Assembly: GCA_963978895.1 (NCBI GenBank)
Contig: OZ022246.1
Coordinates: 20,961,359-21,025,358 of the forward strand
DNA length: 64,000 bases
From: Erpobdella octoculata
Taxonomy: Eukaryota > Annelida > Clitellata > Hirudinida > Erpobdellidae
Direction of reading: 5' to 3'
This document shows positions 48,260-60,600 of the stretch, piece by piece; position 1 is the first letter of the stretch; every line of letters starts with the position of its first letter. Under the pieces are notes generated by a model, which saw nothing but the letters and a program-made list of their open reading frames with translations, was not told the origin of the DNA and did no database searches. Position numbers and translations under genes: made by a program.

Positions 48260-51200
48260 AGCACTTGACGCACGCTTCGCGCGCAAAGCGTGTGAGTTTT
48301 TACATATAAATAGTCAAGGTAGTCGCACTGAAATCGCACTCTAAGCTCAAAAACAACACCAATGCTCTATTAGAGTAATAACTTGACGCACGCTTCGCAA
48401 GCGAAGCGTGTGACTATTTTAGCCAGTAGCTGATGATTTTTCACTTGAACACGTTTTGGAATGGTCTTCTCCTTGATTGGAATATTTTAAAAAATCTGCC
48501 TACCAAAAAACATTTAATGGGTGATATTGGAAAAAACAGCCTACGAAAAAACCCATATTTATTGGGTTGTAGTGAAAAAAACGAAAAAGCCGCCTACGAA
48601 AAAACCTATATTGGATGTTTTTGGAAATAACAGCCTACGAAAAACACAATATGTATGGAATGGTATCGGAAAAACAGTCTACAAAAAAACAAACTGTAAC
48701 GGCTAATATAATATAATAAATGCAAAATAGTAATATGTCGTTAATAATAATTTCATTAAATATATCCGCAAAGCGTAGAACTTTCCAATATTAGGAATAA
48801 TATTAGCAAATTAGTTAATTTTCGTAAATAATAATATTATTAATAATTAAAATAAGTGGAATAATAATTGCAAAGTAGTAAAATGTCGTTAATAATAATT
48901 TTATTAAATATATCCGCAAAGCGTAGAACTTTCCAATAATAGGAAATTAATCTATATTAGTTAATTTTCGTAAATAATAATATTATTATAAATTATAATA
49001 AGAGGAATAATAATTGCAAAATGGTAAAATGTTGTTAAAAATAATTTAATTAAATGTATACGCAAAGCGTAGAACTTGCCAATATTAGGAATAATATTAG
49101 CAAATTAGTTAATTTTCGTTATTAATAATATTATAAATAATTAAAATAATGGAATAATTTATATTTTTATATAAATATAATTGGGGAAAACTCACCGGCT
49201 TTCTACTTCGAAGATTTATTTATTTTCAACTTGTTTATATTGAAAGATGACGTACCCTGCGTTATATATATCCGCAAAGCGTAGAACTTTCGCGGCTAAT
49301 AACTTTTTATTTAAACATTTTTAACATAAAGTGGCTTAACAAATTGTGTTCAGCGTCTCATAATCTATAAACGTGAGTTTTTTCAGACCTGCAGATGCTA
49401 ATCGGGTGACATACATAATACATATTACATCATTGCGCTTTTATAGTAGTGTGAGTTTTTACATATTAATAGTAAAAGTAGTCGCACTTTAATAGCACTA
49501 TAAGCACAAAAACAACACCAATGCGCTAATATAGTAATAACTTTAAGCACGCTTCGCAAGCGAAGCGTGTGACTATTTTTGGCAGTAGCTGATGATTGTT
49601 CACTTAAAAACGTTTAGGAATGGTCGTCTCTTTGATTGGATGATTTTAGAAAATCTGCCTACAAAAAAAAACCTTTAATGGGTGATATTGGAAAAAACAG
49701 CCTACGAAAAAACCCATATTTATTGGTGATAGTGTAAAAGCCACATACGAAAAAAACCTATATTGGATGTTTTTGGAAATAACAGCCTACGAAAAACACA
49801 ATATTTATTGGATGGTATCGGATAACAGCCTACGAAAAAACACTAATATAGGAAAAAAACTCCAACGGAAATAAAACTTTTATTGGGCAATATTTGAAAA
49901 ACATCCTACGAAAAAACCCAACCATTCATGTCTGATAATGAAAAAAACCGCCTACAAAAAAACTCAACCTTCAATGGCTGATATTGGGAAAACCCGCCGG
50001 TGAATTATTTATTTTCAACGTGTTTATATTGAGTTATGACGTATGCTCAAAATATATCCGCAAAGCGTCGTACTTTCCAATAATAGGAATAAAATTAGCA
50101 AATTAGTTAATTTTCTTAAATAATAATATTATTAATAATCACAATAAGAGGAATAATAATTGCAAAATAGAAAAATGTCGAATAATATTAGCAAATGGTT
50201 GTCTATAGGCGTAAAGTCTTCTAAACCACTATAATAAACGTTATCTTATCTTAATAATAATTTCACTAAATATATCCGCAAAGCGTCGAACTTTCCAATA
50301 ATAGGAATAATATAAGAAAAATAGTTAATCTTCGTAAATAGTAATATTATTATTAATTAAAATAAGAGGAATAATAATTGTAAAAAAGTAAAATGTCGTT
50401 AATAATAATTTCATTAAATATATCCGCAAAGCGTCGAACTTTCCAATAATAGGAATAATATTAGCAAATTAGTTAATTTTCGTTAATCGTAATATTATTA
50501 ATAATTAAAATAAGAGGAATAATAATTGCAAAATAGTAAATTGTCGTTAATAATAATTTACAACTTGTATAAAATTGGGAAGAACCCGCCGACTTCAATA
50601 ACTAAAATTGATAAAACCCGCTGACCAAATAAACACAAAATATCATTAGATGATATTGGGAAAACCTGCCGATGTACTACTTCGGTGATTTATTTATTTT
50701 CAACTTGTTTATAATGAGGTATGACGTATGCTCAAATTATATTCGCAAAGCGTTAAACTTTCGAGGATAATAACTTTTTATTTAATATATTATTATATTA
50801 TATATAATGTATTAAAATAAAAATTTTATTAAATATATCTACAAAGCGTCGAAATTTACAATAATAGGAATAATATTAGCAAATTAGTTATTTTCGTAAA
50901 TAATATTATTATTAATAATTAAAATAAGAGGAATAATAATTGCAAAATAGTAAAATGTCGTTAATAATATTTTCATTAAATATATATATTTATTTAGATG
51001 TATCTACAAAGCTTCGAACTTTCCAATAAGAGGAATAATATTAGCTAAATAGTTAATCTTCGTTATTAATAATAATTAAAATAAAAGGAATAATAATTGC
51101 AAAATAGTAAAATGGCGTTAATAATAATTTACAGCTTTTTTAAAATTGGGAAAACCCGCCGACTACTACTTCGTTGATTTATTATTTTCAACTTGTTTAT

Positions 51201-51412
51201 ATTGAAAGATGACGTACGCTGCATTATATATATCCGCATAGCGTAGAACTTTCGCGGCTAATAACTTTTTATTTAAACATTTTAGCAAAAAAGTGCCCTA
51301 ACAAACCGTGTTCAGCATCTCATAATCTATCAACGTGAGTTTTTTCAGACCTGCAGATGCTAATCGGGTGACATAATACATACATATTACATCATGGCGC
51401 TTTTATAGTATG
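48260..51412. repeat. Satellite-like array of ~147-bp units with GCAAAGCG motif and palindromes
   Basis: The block TATATCCGCAAAGCGTAGAA then CTTTCCAATAATAGGAATAA recurs at about 48761, 48909, 49055, 49265, 50052, 50271, 50419, 50740, 50836, 50997 and 51224; adjacent units are 146-148 bp apart. Palindromes of CACGCTTCGC, two bases, GCGAAGCGTG occur near 48386 and 49551, with a variant at 48269. A 265-bp segment at about 49183-49450 recurs at 51140-51412, indicating a higher-order period near 1.95 kb. GCCTACGAAAAAACC motifs repeat at shorter spacing. Confidence 0.85.
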
Positions 51413-51784
51413 AAAATTTAAACGGTAATCATGGAGAATAGTTCCAGAAATTATTTTCGGTGTTTTTAATTATTTTTCCATAATAATAATTATATATTTC
51501 TAATCACAATAATAACTCCAATTTAATGATCCAAGCAGTTTATTAATTTTTGATAATAAAATTTTCTCGGAAAACTCACGAAACGCGCAAGAGAACAGCA
51601 ACAAAAACTATGAATAGCGAAGTCAAACAGAAATTACTATTTATAACGCAGACAAGAAATATTTACAGCGCTTAAAAAAAAAATATTAGCAAAAGTAACA
51701 CAAGAAATAGTATTCACGCAGTCAAAATAACATTTACAAAAAAAATTTAAGTTTATTCAAGTCCGAACTGTTCTTCATAGAATG

Positions 51785-52819
51785 TTAAACGCGATAGTTA
51801 TCAATTAAGGCACACAGAACTTCACCAAAGATGTTGCCATCTGGATTGATAATACGGAACTCAAATTCACGTAGATAAGATGGGAAAAGAGCACGGCTCG
51901 TTCCAAACTGTCGTTTCAATTTTCGTTTCGCTCTCATCCACAGATTTTCTATATTTTGGGTATGGATTTCCGCGTCGTTAGGATCGACAAAGTTTTCTTC
52001 GTGAATAATGACCGAATGCTGGTAAATACCATTCCTCAAATTTGAAATATTTCTGTAAGACCCCCACCCATCACTAATGATGTGTGTACCAGGTAGGCAG
52101 TGTTGTAGAATCAGAGGCTCCAATGTTGCCGCTCTTCTATTAGGGACCTCCACTATAAAGCACTTCTTGGAAACGCGTTCAACTCCTCCAAAAACCCAAT
52201 GTCCTTCTTTCCATGTGCCTCTATGGAACTTCCGGTGGAAATACTTGGATTCATCTATCTCCACCACGATCGGCTCTCCGTTTGCGTCAAACCCTCCGAT
52301 CTCCATTTCATTCTTTTCCACGTAGTTGCTTAAGTCTTCTCTCAGGAAGTTAAACCAATCAATGATTGTTTTCTTGTCCACCTTTACTTCGCAGTGTGTC
52401 ACATCCTGAGGATAGTCCTTGGCATAGCAGTATGTCAGAAGGACTACTTTGTATAGAGACAGCTTACTCCTAGTAAAAAATGAATCATTTCTAATAATTT
52501 TTTGAAAACCACATGGTGTGCATCTCCAACGAAAACCATCCAGTCCTAGAATGTGCGGGGCCAAATAGCACTGAGATCCACACGTGGGGCATTGAAGGCT
52601 GTTTTTCAAGAGACGTCGTCTGGCAAGCCATTCCATGCATGACATAGTATCATGGATACTATCATGTAGTGATACCATATTCCAGTCCTCCATCTTTATC
52701 GCTCCAATATTTAAAATTTCAATCGGATCAACAATAACAAAACGCTGAACTCGTGGTCGGCCTGCCATCTTTATCAATACAAGTTTATATGGAATTCCCT
52801 GGAATCCCGCTTTATGCAT
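51785..52819 (-). CDS. Merlin transposase (ISXO2/IS1595-like DDE), 344 aa, intact
   Basis: The first ATG of the open frame is at 52819; a second, at 52768, starts MAGRPRVQRF. A zinc ribbon (CPTC at about 77-80 and CTPC at 100-103) precedes the DDE domain: VVEIDESKYFHRK (Asp about 189), HIISDGWGSYRN (Asp about 250) and QNIENLWMRAK (Glu about 291). This is the ISXO2-like fold shared by bacterial IS1016/IS1595 and animal Merlin. Length is full for the family, with no stops or frameshifts, so activity is possible. A CAG-less AG 20 bp upstream could be a 3' splice site, so a short 5' exon is not excluded. Confidence 0.92.
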   Translation of the reverse strand: MHKAGFQGIPYKLVLIKMAGRPRVQRFVIVDPIEILNIGAIKMEDWNMVSLHDSIHDTMSCMEWLARRRLLKNSLQCPTCGSQCYLAPHILGLDGFRWRCTPCGFQKIIRNDSFFTRSKLSLYKVVLLTYCYAKDYPQDVTHCEVKVDKKTIIDWFNFLREDLSNYVEKNEMEIGGFDANGEPIVVEIDESKYFHRKFHRGTWKEGHWVFGGVERVSKKCFIVEVPNRRAATLEPLILQHCLPGTHIISDGWGSYRNISNLRNGIYQHSVIIHEENFVDPNDAEIHTQNIENLWMRAKRKLKRQFGTSRALFPSYLREFEFRIINPDGNIFGEVLCALIDNYRV

Positions 52820-52849
52820 TGCATCTTTCAAATCAGTGTCTAATATTTT

Positions 52850-53095
52850 TTAATTAATTCATATTTTTTTTTAAAAATAAGTAATTATTTTTTTTTAAAT
52901 TGTTTTATAAAAACTCGCAAAATAAATTTATTTGACAACTAGTCCGAACTGTTCTTCATAGAATGTTAAACGCGATAGTTTTCAATTAAGGCATACAAAT
53001 TAATTCATACTTTTTTTTTAAAAATAAGTAATTTTTTTTAAATTTTTTTTATAAAAACTCGCACAATAAATTTATTTGACAACTTATTTATTTGA
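52850..53095. repeat. Internal duplication within Merlin, including a copy of the transposase 3' end
   Basis: GTCCGAACTGTTCTTCATAG...ACGCGATAGTT at 52941-52998 copies 51760-51815, the end of the transposase gene. The AATTAATTCATA...ATTTATTTGACAAC segment around it also occurs twice (52850-52940 and 52996-53090). Confidence 0.8.
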
Positions 53096-53750
53096 CATTT
53101 CATTTCGCTTCGCCTTTAGTTAGTTTACTGTTTATGAACCTAGTTTTTCCTACTACCTGGCGGTTTTCTGTCATTAACTTCTTTAATTATATTTTCAATA
53201 AATTATTTGGATCATCCGATTGTTAATTTTATTCTGTTTCTAATTATATTAATTTTATATTAAAAAAATAATTAAAAACACCGAACATAATTTCTGGAAC
53301 TATTCTCCATGATTACCATTTAAACATTCAGCAATACTGAATAACTATGGTCATTCAGTACGACCTTACAGTGGTCATTTAGTACGAACCGAGATGTACG
53401 AGCATTTTAGTCTGCTACGAGCAAAATAATAATTTTTGACATCCAAACTTTAGATTAAAATATTAATCAAACATCTCTTTATTTACTAAAAAAATCTTAC
53501 AAAATATAAACTTAAATATTTGATAAGAATAGAATAGTTCTGACCTGACTCGTTTTCACTTTTTCGTGCAAAAAAAAAAAAGCTCCATAAATGCTGAACG
53601 AAATACACGAGGGACAAAAGAACAACACCGAACAAAGAGTTCATATATATACGCATTTTAAAAAAGAGATGGGCTTAAAAAATAATTTAACAAATGAGAA
53701 AATCTCAGTGGCTCTTCTGTACAGTGGCTATTCAGTCCGGTTCTCCCCTA

Positions 53751-54150
53751 CTTGACAAAAAATCTCGGCCTGCCCCACCTTGACTTCAGGTTTGGCCCGG
53801 CCCGTATGAAGACCATAAAATCACAGCCTGGCCGGCTCGTGCAGTTCACTAATCCATAGAGCCCTACACGGATTTTTAGACCTGATCCGGCTTATTTTAT
53901 AGGCAGAAAATTCCAGGTCTGGCTTGTAATTTAGACCCGAACCGGCCCGTTTCATAAGCACAAAGGTCGAGGTCTGGCCCGGTCCATGCTGAATTTTTTT
54001 TCCACCCTACATTTGTAGTTCTGGAAACCAAAACATAAAAAAAAATTGATAAAACATGTGTAACTTTATTTTCTAAGTAGTATCTAAATGAATACAAATT
54101 TTTATATCTCTAGCATTTTCAGTTTTAGAGTGGCAGTTATTCTAAGAATA
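53751..54150 (-). mobile_element. Helitron family A remnant split by the pogo-like insertion
   Basis: CTTGACAAAAAATCTCGGCC...GGCCCGGCCCGTATGAAGAC, and later the tandem-unit motif CTGGAAACCAAAACATAAA, follow the reversed family A order. The other half is left of 45259. Confidence 0.65.
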
Positions 54151-54478
54151 AAAAAAAATAGGTAACTTCTTGGATGTCGAGTATTGGGGGGTTGTCTAAT
54201 TGTGAGCTGCCATTTAAAAAACTTTTTACTTGGCGTCTACAACAGTAATTATAGTAAGTATATATTTATCAATTTTAAAAACGATAAATACATATTTTCA
54301 TATTAATAAAATACTATATTTATCAACTTGATATGGATGGAACACTAGCTGGATTCCACTAAACAGATCCTAACAATCCCACCATCCTATATCTTTGTAA
54401 AGAACAAGTAATTACCTTTAATCACCCACTCACACAAAAAAACATTTGAGAAAAATAATCCATATAACTGGAAAAATT

Positions 54479-54484
54479 TTTATT
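54479..54484 (-). terminator. Candidate polyadenylation signal of INTS7
   Basis: AATAAA on the minus strand 145 bp after the INTS7 stop codon. Confidence 0.6.
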
Positions 54485-54628
54485 TAATTTAAATTACAAG
54501 TCACATTTAAAAAAACTACATTTTTTACTGTTAAAATTGTTTACAAAACAATTGCCAATATCGTCTGCTGTGATGAGATTTAAATGATCAACTAATGTCA
54601 AGGATAGTGATTGAACAGCTTTTTGAGA

Positions 54629-57600
54629 TCAGCTGTTAATTTGTTGTAGTTGTTGTTGTCTGTAGAGAGCCTCATCGTACGCTTGGAAAATTAAGAAAGA
54701 CTTTGCAGTTGTTGACCACAGCTTGTCAGAAGAATCCAATATCTTGGCCTCTATGCATGTCTGGAAATTATTTTCATAAATTCAATTATGCGATAATACA
54801 ATAGATCAACATATCTCGCTAACATTCAAATAGGTAATCGGTGTTGTACCGTCAGCATTCACTCACTCACTCACAAGGACACACATACACATACACACAG
54901 TTGAAATCTAATAAATAATTAAAAAAAGATAAAGTTCAAGTGGCAAACAAACTTGATGAATTCCAGGGCTGGGAAAGGAAAGCAGAAACATGTGACGGAA
55001 ATAATCTCCTTGAATTGGACATGCTTCGACAAAATTGTTGGAGACCTGCATTGAATTGAAACATTAAACGACTGATGTACCAACATGAATACAAAAAACA
55101 GGTAACAACAAAACAATGCTGTGAACATTCAACTGGACAAACCTTAGGAACAGCTGTTTGCTTAGAAGCAAGTTCGGAACAGATTTGCAGTTGAACTCTG
55201 TTCGGAGTTTGTGAAGAAACATTTTTCTTCTTGTTTATACTGATGATTCCCTCGACGCTGACAACAACGTCTGACTCACAGCGCACGAGGACCGGCTCAT
55301 CAGGGCCTTTCATAGACGGTGAAACTACCAGCTGGACATTTAAAAAATTAACTCACACATATATTGTTTGTAGAACCAATAAATAGAACAGATAATTAGT
55401 AATAAGAGCAAAAATAAAAATGCACACAGCATACTACACAAATCCTAACATTATGAAGTAACAAGTTATTAGTTTAACCATTCTTTAATCCTATATTTAC
55501 TATCAATTGAAGTGTAATAATACATCGCTAATGAATCCATTTCAGCTCAAAGAAAGCAAAAATAATTTATTTTTAATTAAAATAACATTTAGGTAAATGT
55601 GAACTGATCATATAAATTTGCCGATGTCTTTAATATTTTTATAAACTGAGTAGCAATGTAATTCTCGCTTGCTGGGAACATTGACGACAACGTAACTCAG
55701 TTTAATGTCTCCACCAAAATGACATCATCAGCTCAGCATGTTCTCACATATATTGTTACTTTCGAATTGATACAAACATAAAATAAATTTAAATCAAAAT
55801 AATCACTTTCACATCTGTAGTCTGAAGTTTCTGGAAGAAAAACCTCGGCAAGCAATATGGAAATTTACTGCACAAAATGGTCACATCTTCAATAAAGGAC
55901 ACCACCTTAAAAATATTTCATTTAATTTATTTTCAATTTGATATTTATTAGTTTAATAATTAATTATTTCATTTTTATTCATTTAATATTTATTAACCCA
56001 TTAATTAAATTTATTTACGAATAAATTAAATAATTGCTATTTATTCATAATTATCAATGTATTAAAACAAAAATAATAATAAAAAAAAACAGTTAAAACT
56101 TCTGGAGTGAGAGGAGTCGAAGAAATACAGCCGAGACATTCTTCCAGGCGACTCAAGATTTTCTTTTTGGCATTCTTCCAATGTTTCTGTTCTGTTGTGC
56201 AGTTAGTATCATCAAAGTTTAATAACTCATCAAACTTTGGCACAGGTAACCTCAAATCAGGACTGCAAAAAAGTTAAATATTATTAATATTACAAAATTA
56301 GTATAACCAAATAATTGTAATAATTTATAAATTAAAGAAATAATTTATTTAGATAATTATCAACTTTTAAACAACCTCTTTGCAAGGTTCAGAATTGAGT
56401 CCAAGATGTGAAGAAGCAGTTTGCAAATGTCAATAAACCTAAAAGTAAAAATTATATTTATAAAAAAAAATAGCACAAAGTGATAATGATTTCAATAGAG
56501 AGCCTCTTTCGATTCACAATTTAATGAGTACTAACAAAGAAATGTGATCCAACGATTGCGTGTCCGCATCAAAGCAGCTGTAGTACAACGAGTGATACGC
56601 CTGCTCCAGTTCCGACAGTTTTGACCTGCAATTCTGCAGCTGAAAATCACAAAAAAACATTTATCGAAAAAATGTCAACTAGAATACAATGAAGAGATTA
56701 AAGTGATGCAACATATATTTTAGTTTTGATCATTTTTACTCTGATATCCCACATAGAATAACTTATTAGAGAAGCCATATAAGACTTCATCACACACTCG
56801 GAAGCACTGATGGATCTGATAGAACCAAAACCACCAAGTTTTCCAACAACATCCAAACACACACGAGCTCAAAGTTTGAAATTATTCATTTTTTAAACTG
56901 CTAATGACAACAAATATTGCTGCATAAAAATCAACTAAGTTCTTTGGCACTCCAGTTGTATGGAGAAAAAAAGGCATACTGCATGATGCTCCACATTATA
57001 CTTCCCGGAGGCTTTGTGGCTCTACTGGAGAAGACACTTTGCTAGTAAAAAGGCGGAGCTGCACTATCGTCTTATTTGATTGGAAGGATGCCAACAAAAT
57101 CTATAACCTCCCAGGAACTTCACTTCGTTTAATGACAACACAAATTAATAGCATGAGGTGATGATGATAGTGATATCTTTTAAAAAGACAAGTCAAATCA
57201 GTAGATAGACATTTAACCATGCCAGAGCATCAACTAAGATGAATAATTTTGAAAAAAGAGAAAAATACCTGATTGAGAACATGTTGACACTTGTGCCTCT
57301 CCTGCCCAGTTGTGATGGCAAGCGAAGATGCAATGGCAGGAGGGGGAACCGTTTGGTAACTGCAACAAGCTTGGACCATTTGCATTAAACACCTCAGCAT
57401 TTTCGATCGCAACTGAGTGTACTCCGTTTGAAATGTGAATAAATTCTGAGACGTCACTGCAGCCTACATTCATTCAAATTAACAAAATTACTTGTTTTAA
57501 ATATGATTTAAGAATAATACATATATTGTATAAATTAAAAAGACTTTAGCCATGTCAATTATGTTAGACTTATTTACATCAATTAAATTTTTTTATACAA

Positions 57601-60600
57601 CAATAACAACTCCAACTCAGTAATTTCAAGCCAGTCCCAAGCCTGGATAAAGCAGGAGGGACAGTTGTTAAAAGGATCAAACTTTGATCCATGACAGGAA
57701 GTACTTAGGTGCTTCCTACATACAGCTATTTCAGTCTTAAAACACCTGGTGTAAAAGACTATAAACTATTATAAGAACAACAACAAAATACAACAATAAG
57801 AACCTTGAAAGCAGTGATGGCATCTCCGAAAAGCATGTCCGCCTGGTGAAGAACCTTGATCTGCTCCGATCTCATGTCCGCTCCAAACTCGATTCTCTCC
57901 AGCTCTTTCTGACCTCGACAGTAATTTGTCAACCCGTTCAACCAGAAGCAATGACTTTCATTGCAGCACTGAAATTTTGCAGATTCTCATGTAACAATGA
58001 TAATAAGATCTTTGAACTCATTCATTGTACTAATTCATTCCATATATTCAAAGCAAACTTGTAATTAACTGTTGAACTGCACATTGAAGTAAAACAATAC
58101 CTCAATCAAATAAACATATTTTCAGACACATTTAACCATAACTTGAATATCTAACTATAATAGCAATATATATTAATCAACTAACCATTTTGTTAACTAT
58201 AACGATATATAAACAACCAACCTTTTTGTTGATATCAAGAAATATTGCAGCTGCAAGCTCATGACTTCCATATCTTGCAGCTTGCCTAGCTGCTCTGTAA
58301 CTTGTCCAAGCATTTGCTTTTTCCAAGCAATTAAACACAACTAAATACAAATCTTCACAATCATCACCTTCTTTGTTGATACTTTTGTTAAGACTGTGCC
58401 TTGACTGCAGCAACAACCTGATGATGGAGAGCTGTGAAAAATCATAAAAGCCAAACATGAACACAAAATGAACATGGTACATACAAATAACAACAAATTA
58501 TACAAATAACAACCGTAACAAAGTATATAAACTGGTATTTATATTATAATAAAGTGTATACATTTATTTGTAGTCACCAACCAATAGAGTTTCTCTGAAG
58601 TTTCCATCACGAGAAACAAAAGTGTTGTTCGCCTGGGAAACTTTCTTAAGGAGGAATTTCAAAGAATTTTCAAACGATTTCATTCCGTTGAGTTTCGAGT
58701 GGATCGCCGACAGGAATTCGCACAGTGAAATGCTTTTCTCCACTGATGGTCAAAAATTGAAAACAATTTATTAAAAAGTTTAATCTAATACATAAAAATG
58801 AATTTTTTCATGTTTGCTTGTATCTAGCGACATCAAATTTCAACACTTGAACCAATTTTATTGGAAATTGAACAACATGATCAGGAGGTGGTTTGCCTCC
58901 ACTTTGCTTAAAAACCTATCAACCAATTGACGTTTTGTGGAGAGAAAAAAACACCAGATAAATTCAATGATATAACCTGCACTTGAAACAAAAGCATCAC
59001 ATGCATGCATACATACATACATACATACATACATACATACATACACAGACATAAAACGACCAAATATTTTTTAACGATCCATTGCTCACAGGACAACTAA
59101 CCATTTCCACAGTCACCAAGCAGAAATATGACATGATCAGCCAATTGAACTGCCACAGAAGGGCAAGCTTGGCACAAGGTCACAGTAGACACCAGACATT
59201 TCTTGAGAGAAAAAAGCCAAGATTAATTTGATCAAAAAAGTTAAACACATGAAAATCCTACTAAATTCCACATATAATTTAAATTATTCTATAAATAGTT
59301 ATTTTATATAGAGCTGTATGCAAGATGGTTTTACCAATTCATTGTGTGATTTGCAAATTTTTAAGAATGGAAGGTTTTAAATGGAATAGTTTTAAAGAAA
59401 AACCTTTAAGACTTGCAAACTTTCATTTGATTCGTCATCTACAAGCAAAGCTATCTTCATTTCAACAACTGAACACAAATCCTCAAGAATCGCTGGTTTT
59501 TCTTCGTCATCTACAAATCAAAAACAACTGTAAAAAAACGTTTTAAATACCAAGAAAAAATAATTAATAACTTCTAAATTGATTTTAAAAAAACATTTTC
59601 AGAGCAATCGCAAACCACTAAACAATACACAAACCTTTAATGAACGCTCCCGACAAAAGATTGATTTCATAGGTAACGACGTTGACATACATCTGGAAAC
59701 CTTCCAGTGACATCAAGAGATCCTCATCGTGGCATGTCGCCTGACAACATTCCAATATGGCCGATTGTGGAGAGTCTGGTTGCAAAAAGAACAATTATAA
59801 AAACTTGCCTTCTATATTTTAAAATTGAAATGGTATTCCATCCAGATTGTATATCAGGTGGTAGGTATTTCTTTCATAAAACATAAATGACAGTTTACAA
59901 TAAGAACAAAGTTTTAATGACGTTGAAATATTTTCAGGACACTATTAATTTATTTTATCGTATAACTGCAAATGTAATAAAAAATATATTTTTAAAAGGA
60001 TTATAAATAGAGCATATTTTCTAAAAATGTCAAGAAATAAAAATGTGGATAGGATATGGGTGATTTGGAGCTTTGATGAGTGCCACCTAATATTGTAAAT
60101 TTAATAAAAACACAAAATGAAAAATAAAATTTCATTCACCAAGATGTTTAGCCAGTAAGTAAACAGCAACAGTGTACGAGAGCTGTGATAGAACTTTGAG
60201 TGATAGCAGCTTCAAGTCGTTGCTTGAAGTTTCTTTCATAAATTCTAAAATAGCCTGAAAATAAATAATAAAACCATTAAAAAAGCCTGTTTTAAACTTA
60301 TTTCATTTTAATTAAAAGAATACCACATACGTGGACATAATTGTTGTTCCAGACATGTGGGGCGCACCCAGCCAACAGCTTCAAATCTTTTAGAGCAACC
60401 TTCTTTACCGACATTCTTGCATCCTCATTTAAATATCTAAGTAGTAACTCCACCTATAAATAAATTCCACTTTCGGATTTATAAAAAAAAAGTAACAATA
60501 CAAACTAAAATAAATTGCAAACTAGCAGAAAACCAGCCTGTTCGTTGAGATAGATGAGACACCTTTTTGACATAAGCGTCAGAGTATGAAGGACAGAGAG

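Larger units (their letters stand above)
51424..53317 (-). mobile_element. Merlin DNA transposon, complete, with perfect 8-bp target duplication
   Basis: Terminal inverted repeats GGTAATCATGGAGAATAG... extend about 55 bp with one or two mismatches. Both ends are flanked by ATTTAAAC (51416-51423 and 53318-53325). It carries one intact transposase gene on the minus strand. The 8-bp duplication and GG-starting ends with AGTTCC fit Merlin. It is inserted in the satellite side of the pogo-like element. Confidence 0.92.
45259..53748 (-). mobile_element. pogo/Tigger-like DNA transposon, 8.5 kb, TA target duplication
   Basis: Left end GGGGAGAGTGGTACCAAATG and reversed right end GGGGAGAACCGGACTGAATA are imperfect inverted repeats, each flanked by TA. 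Outside sequences rejoin a family A Helitron remnant (TTCTATATA + CTTGACAAAAAATC), which shows the insertion site directly. Both ends have subterminal copies of TGGYCATTCAGTAC. The only recognised own coding sequence is a broken pogo-type transposase 3' part at 47206-48134. A hAT-like element (45549-46921), a satellite array (48260-51412) and Merlin (51424-53317) lie inside. Confidence 0.75.

Noticed and set aside
48260..51412. CRISPR-like array
   Set aside because: Repeated blocks are long and the whole unit repeats; no unique spacers, and this is an animal nuclear genome.
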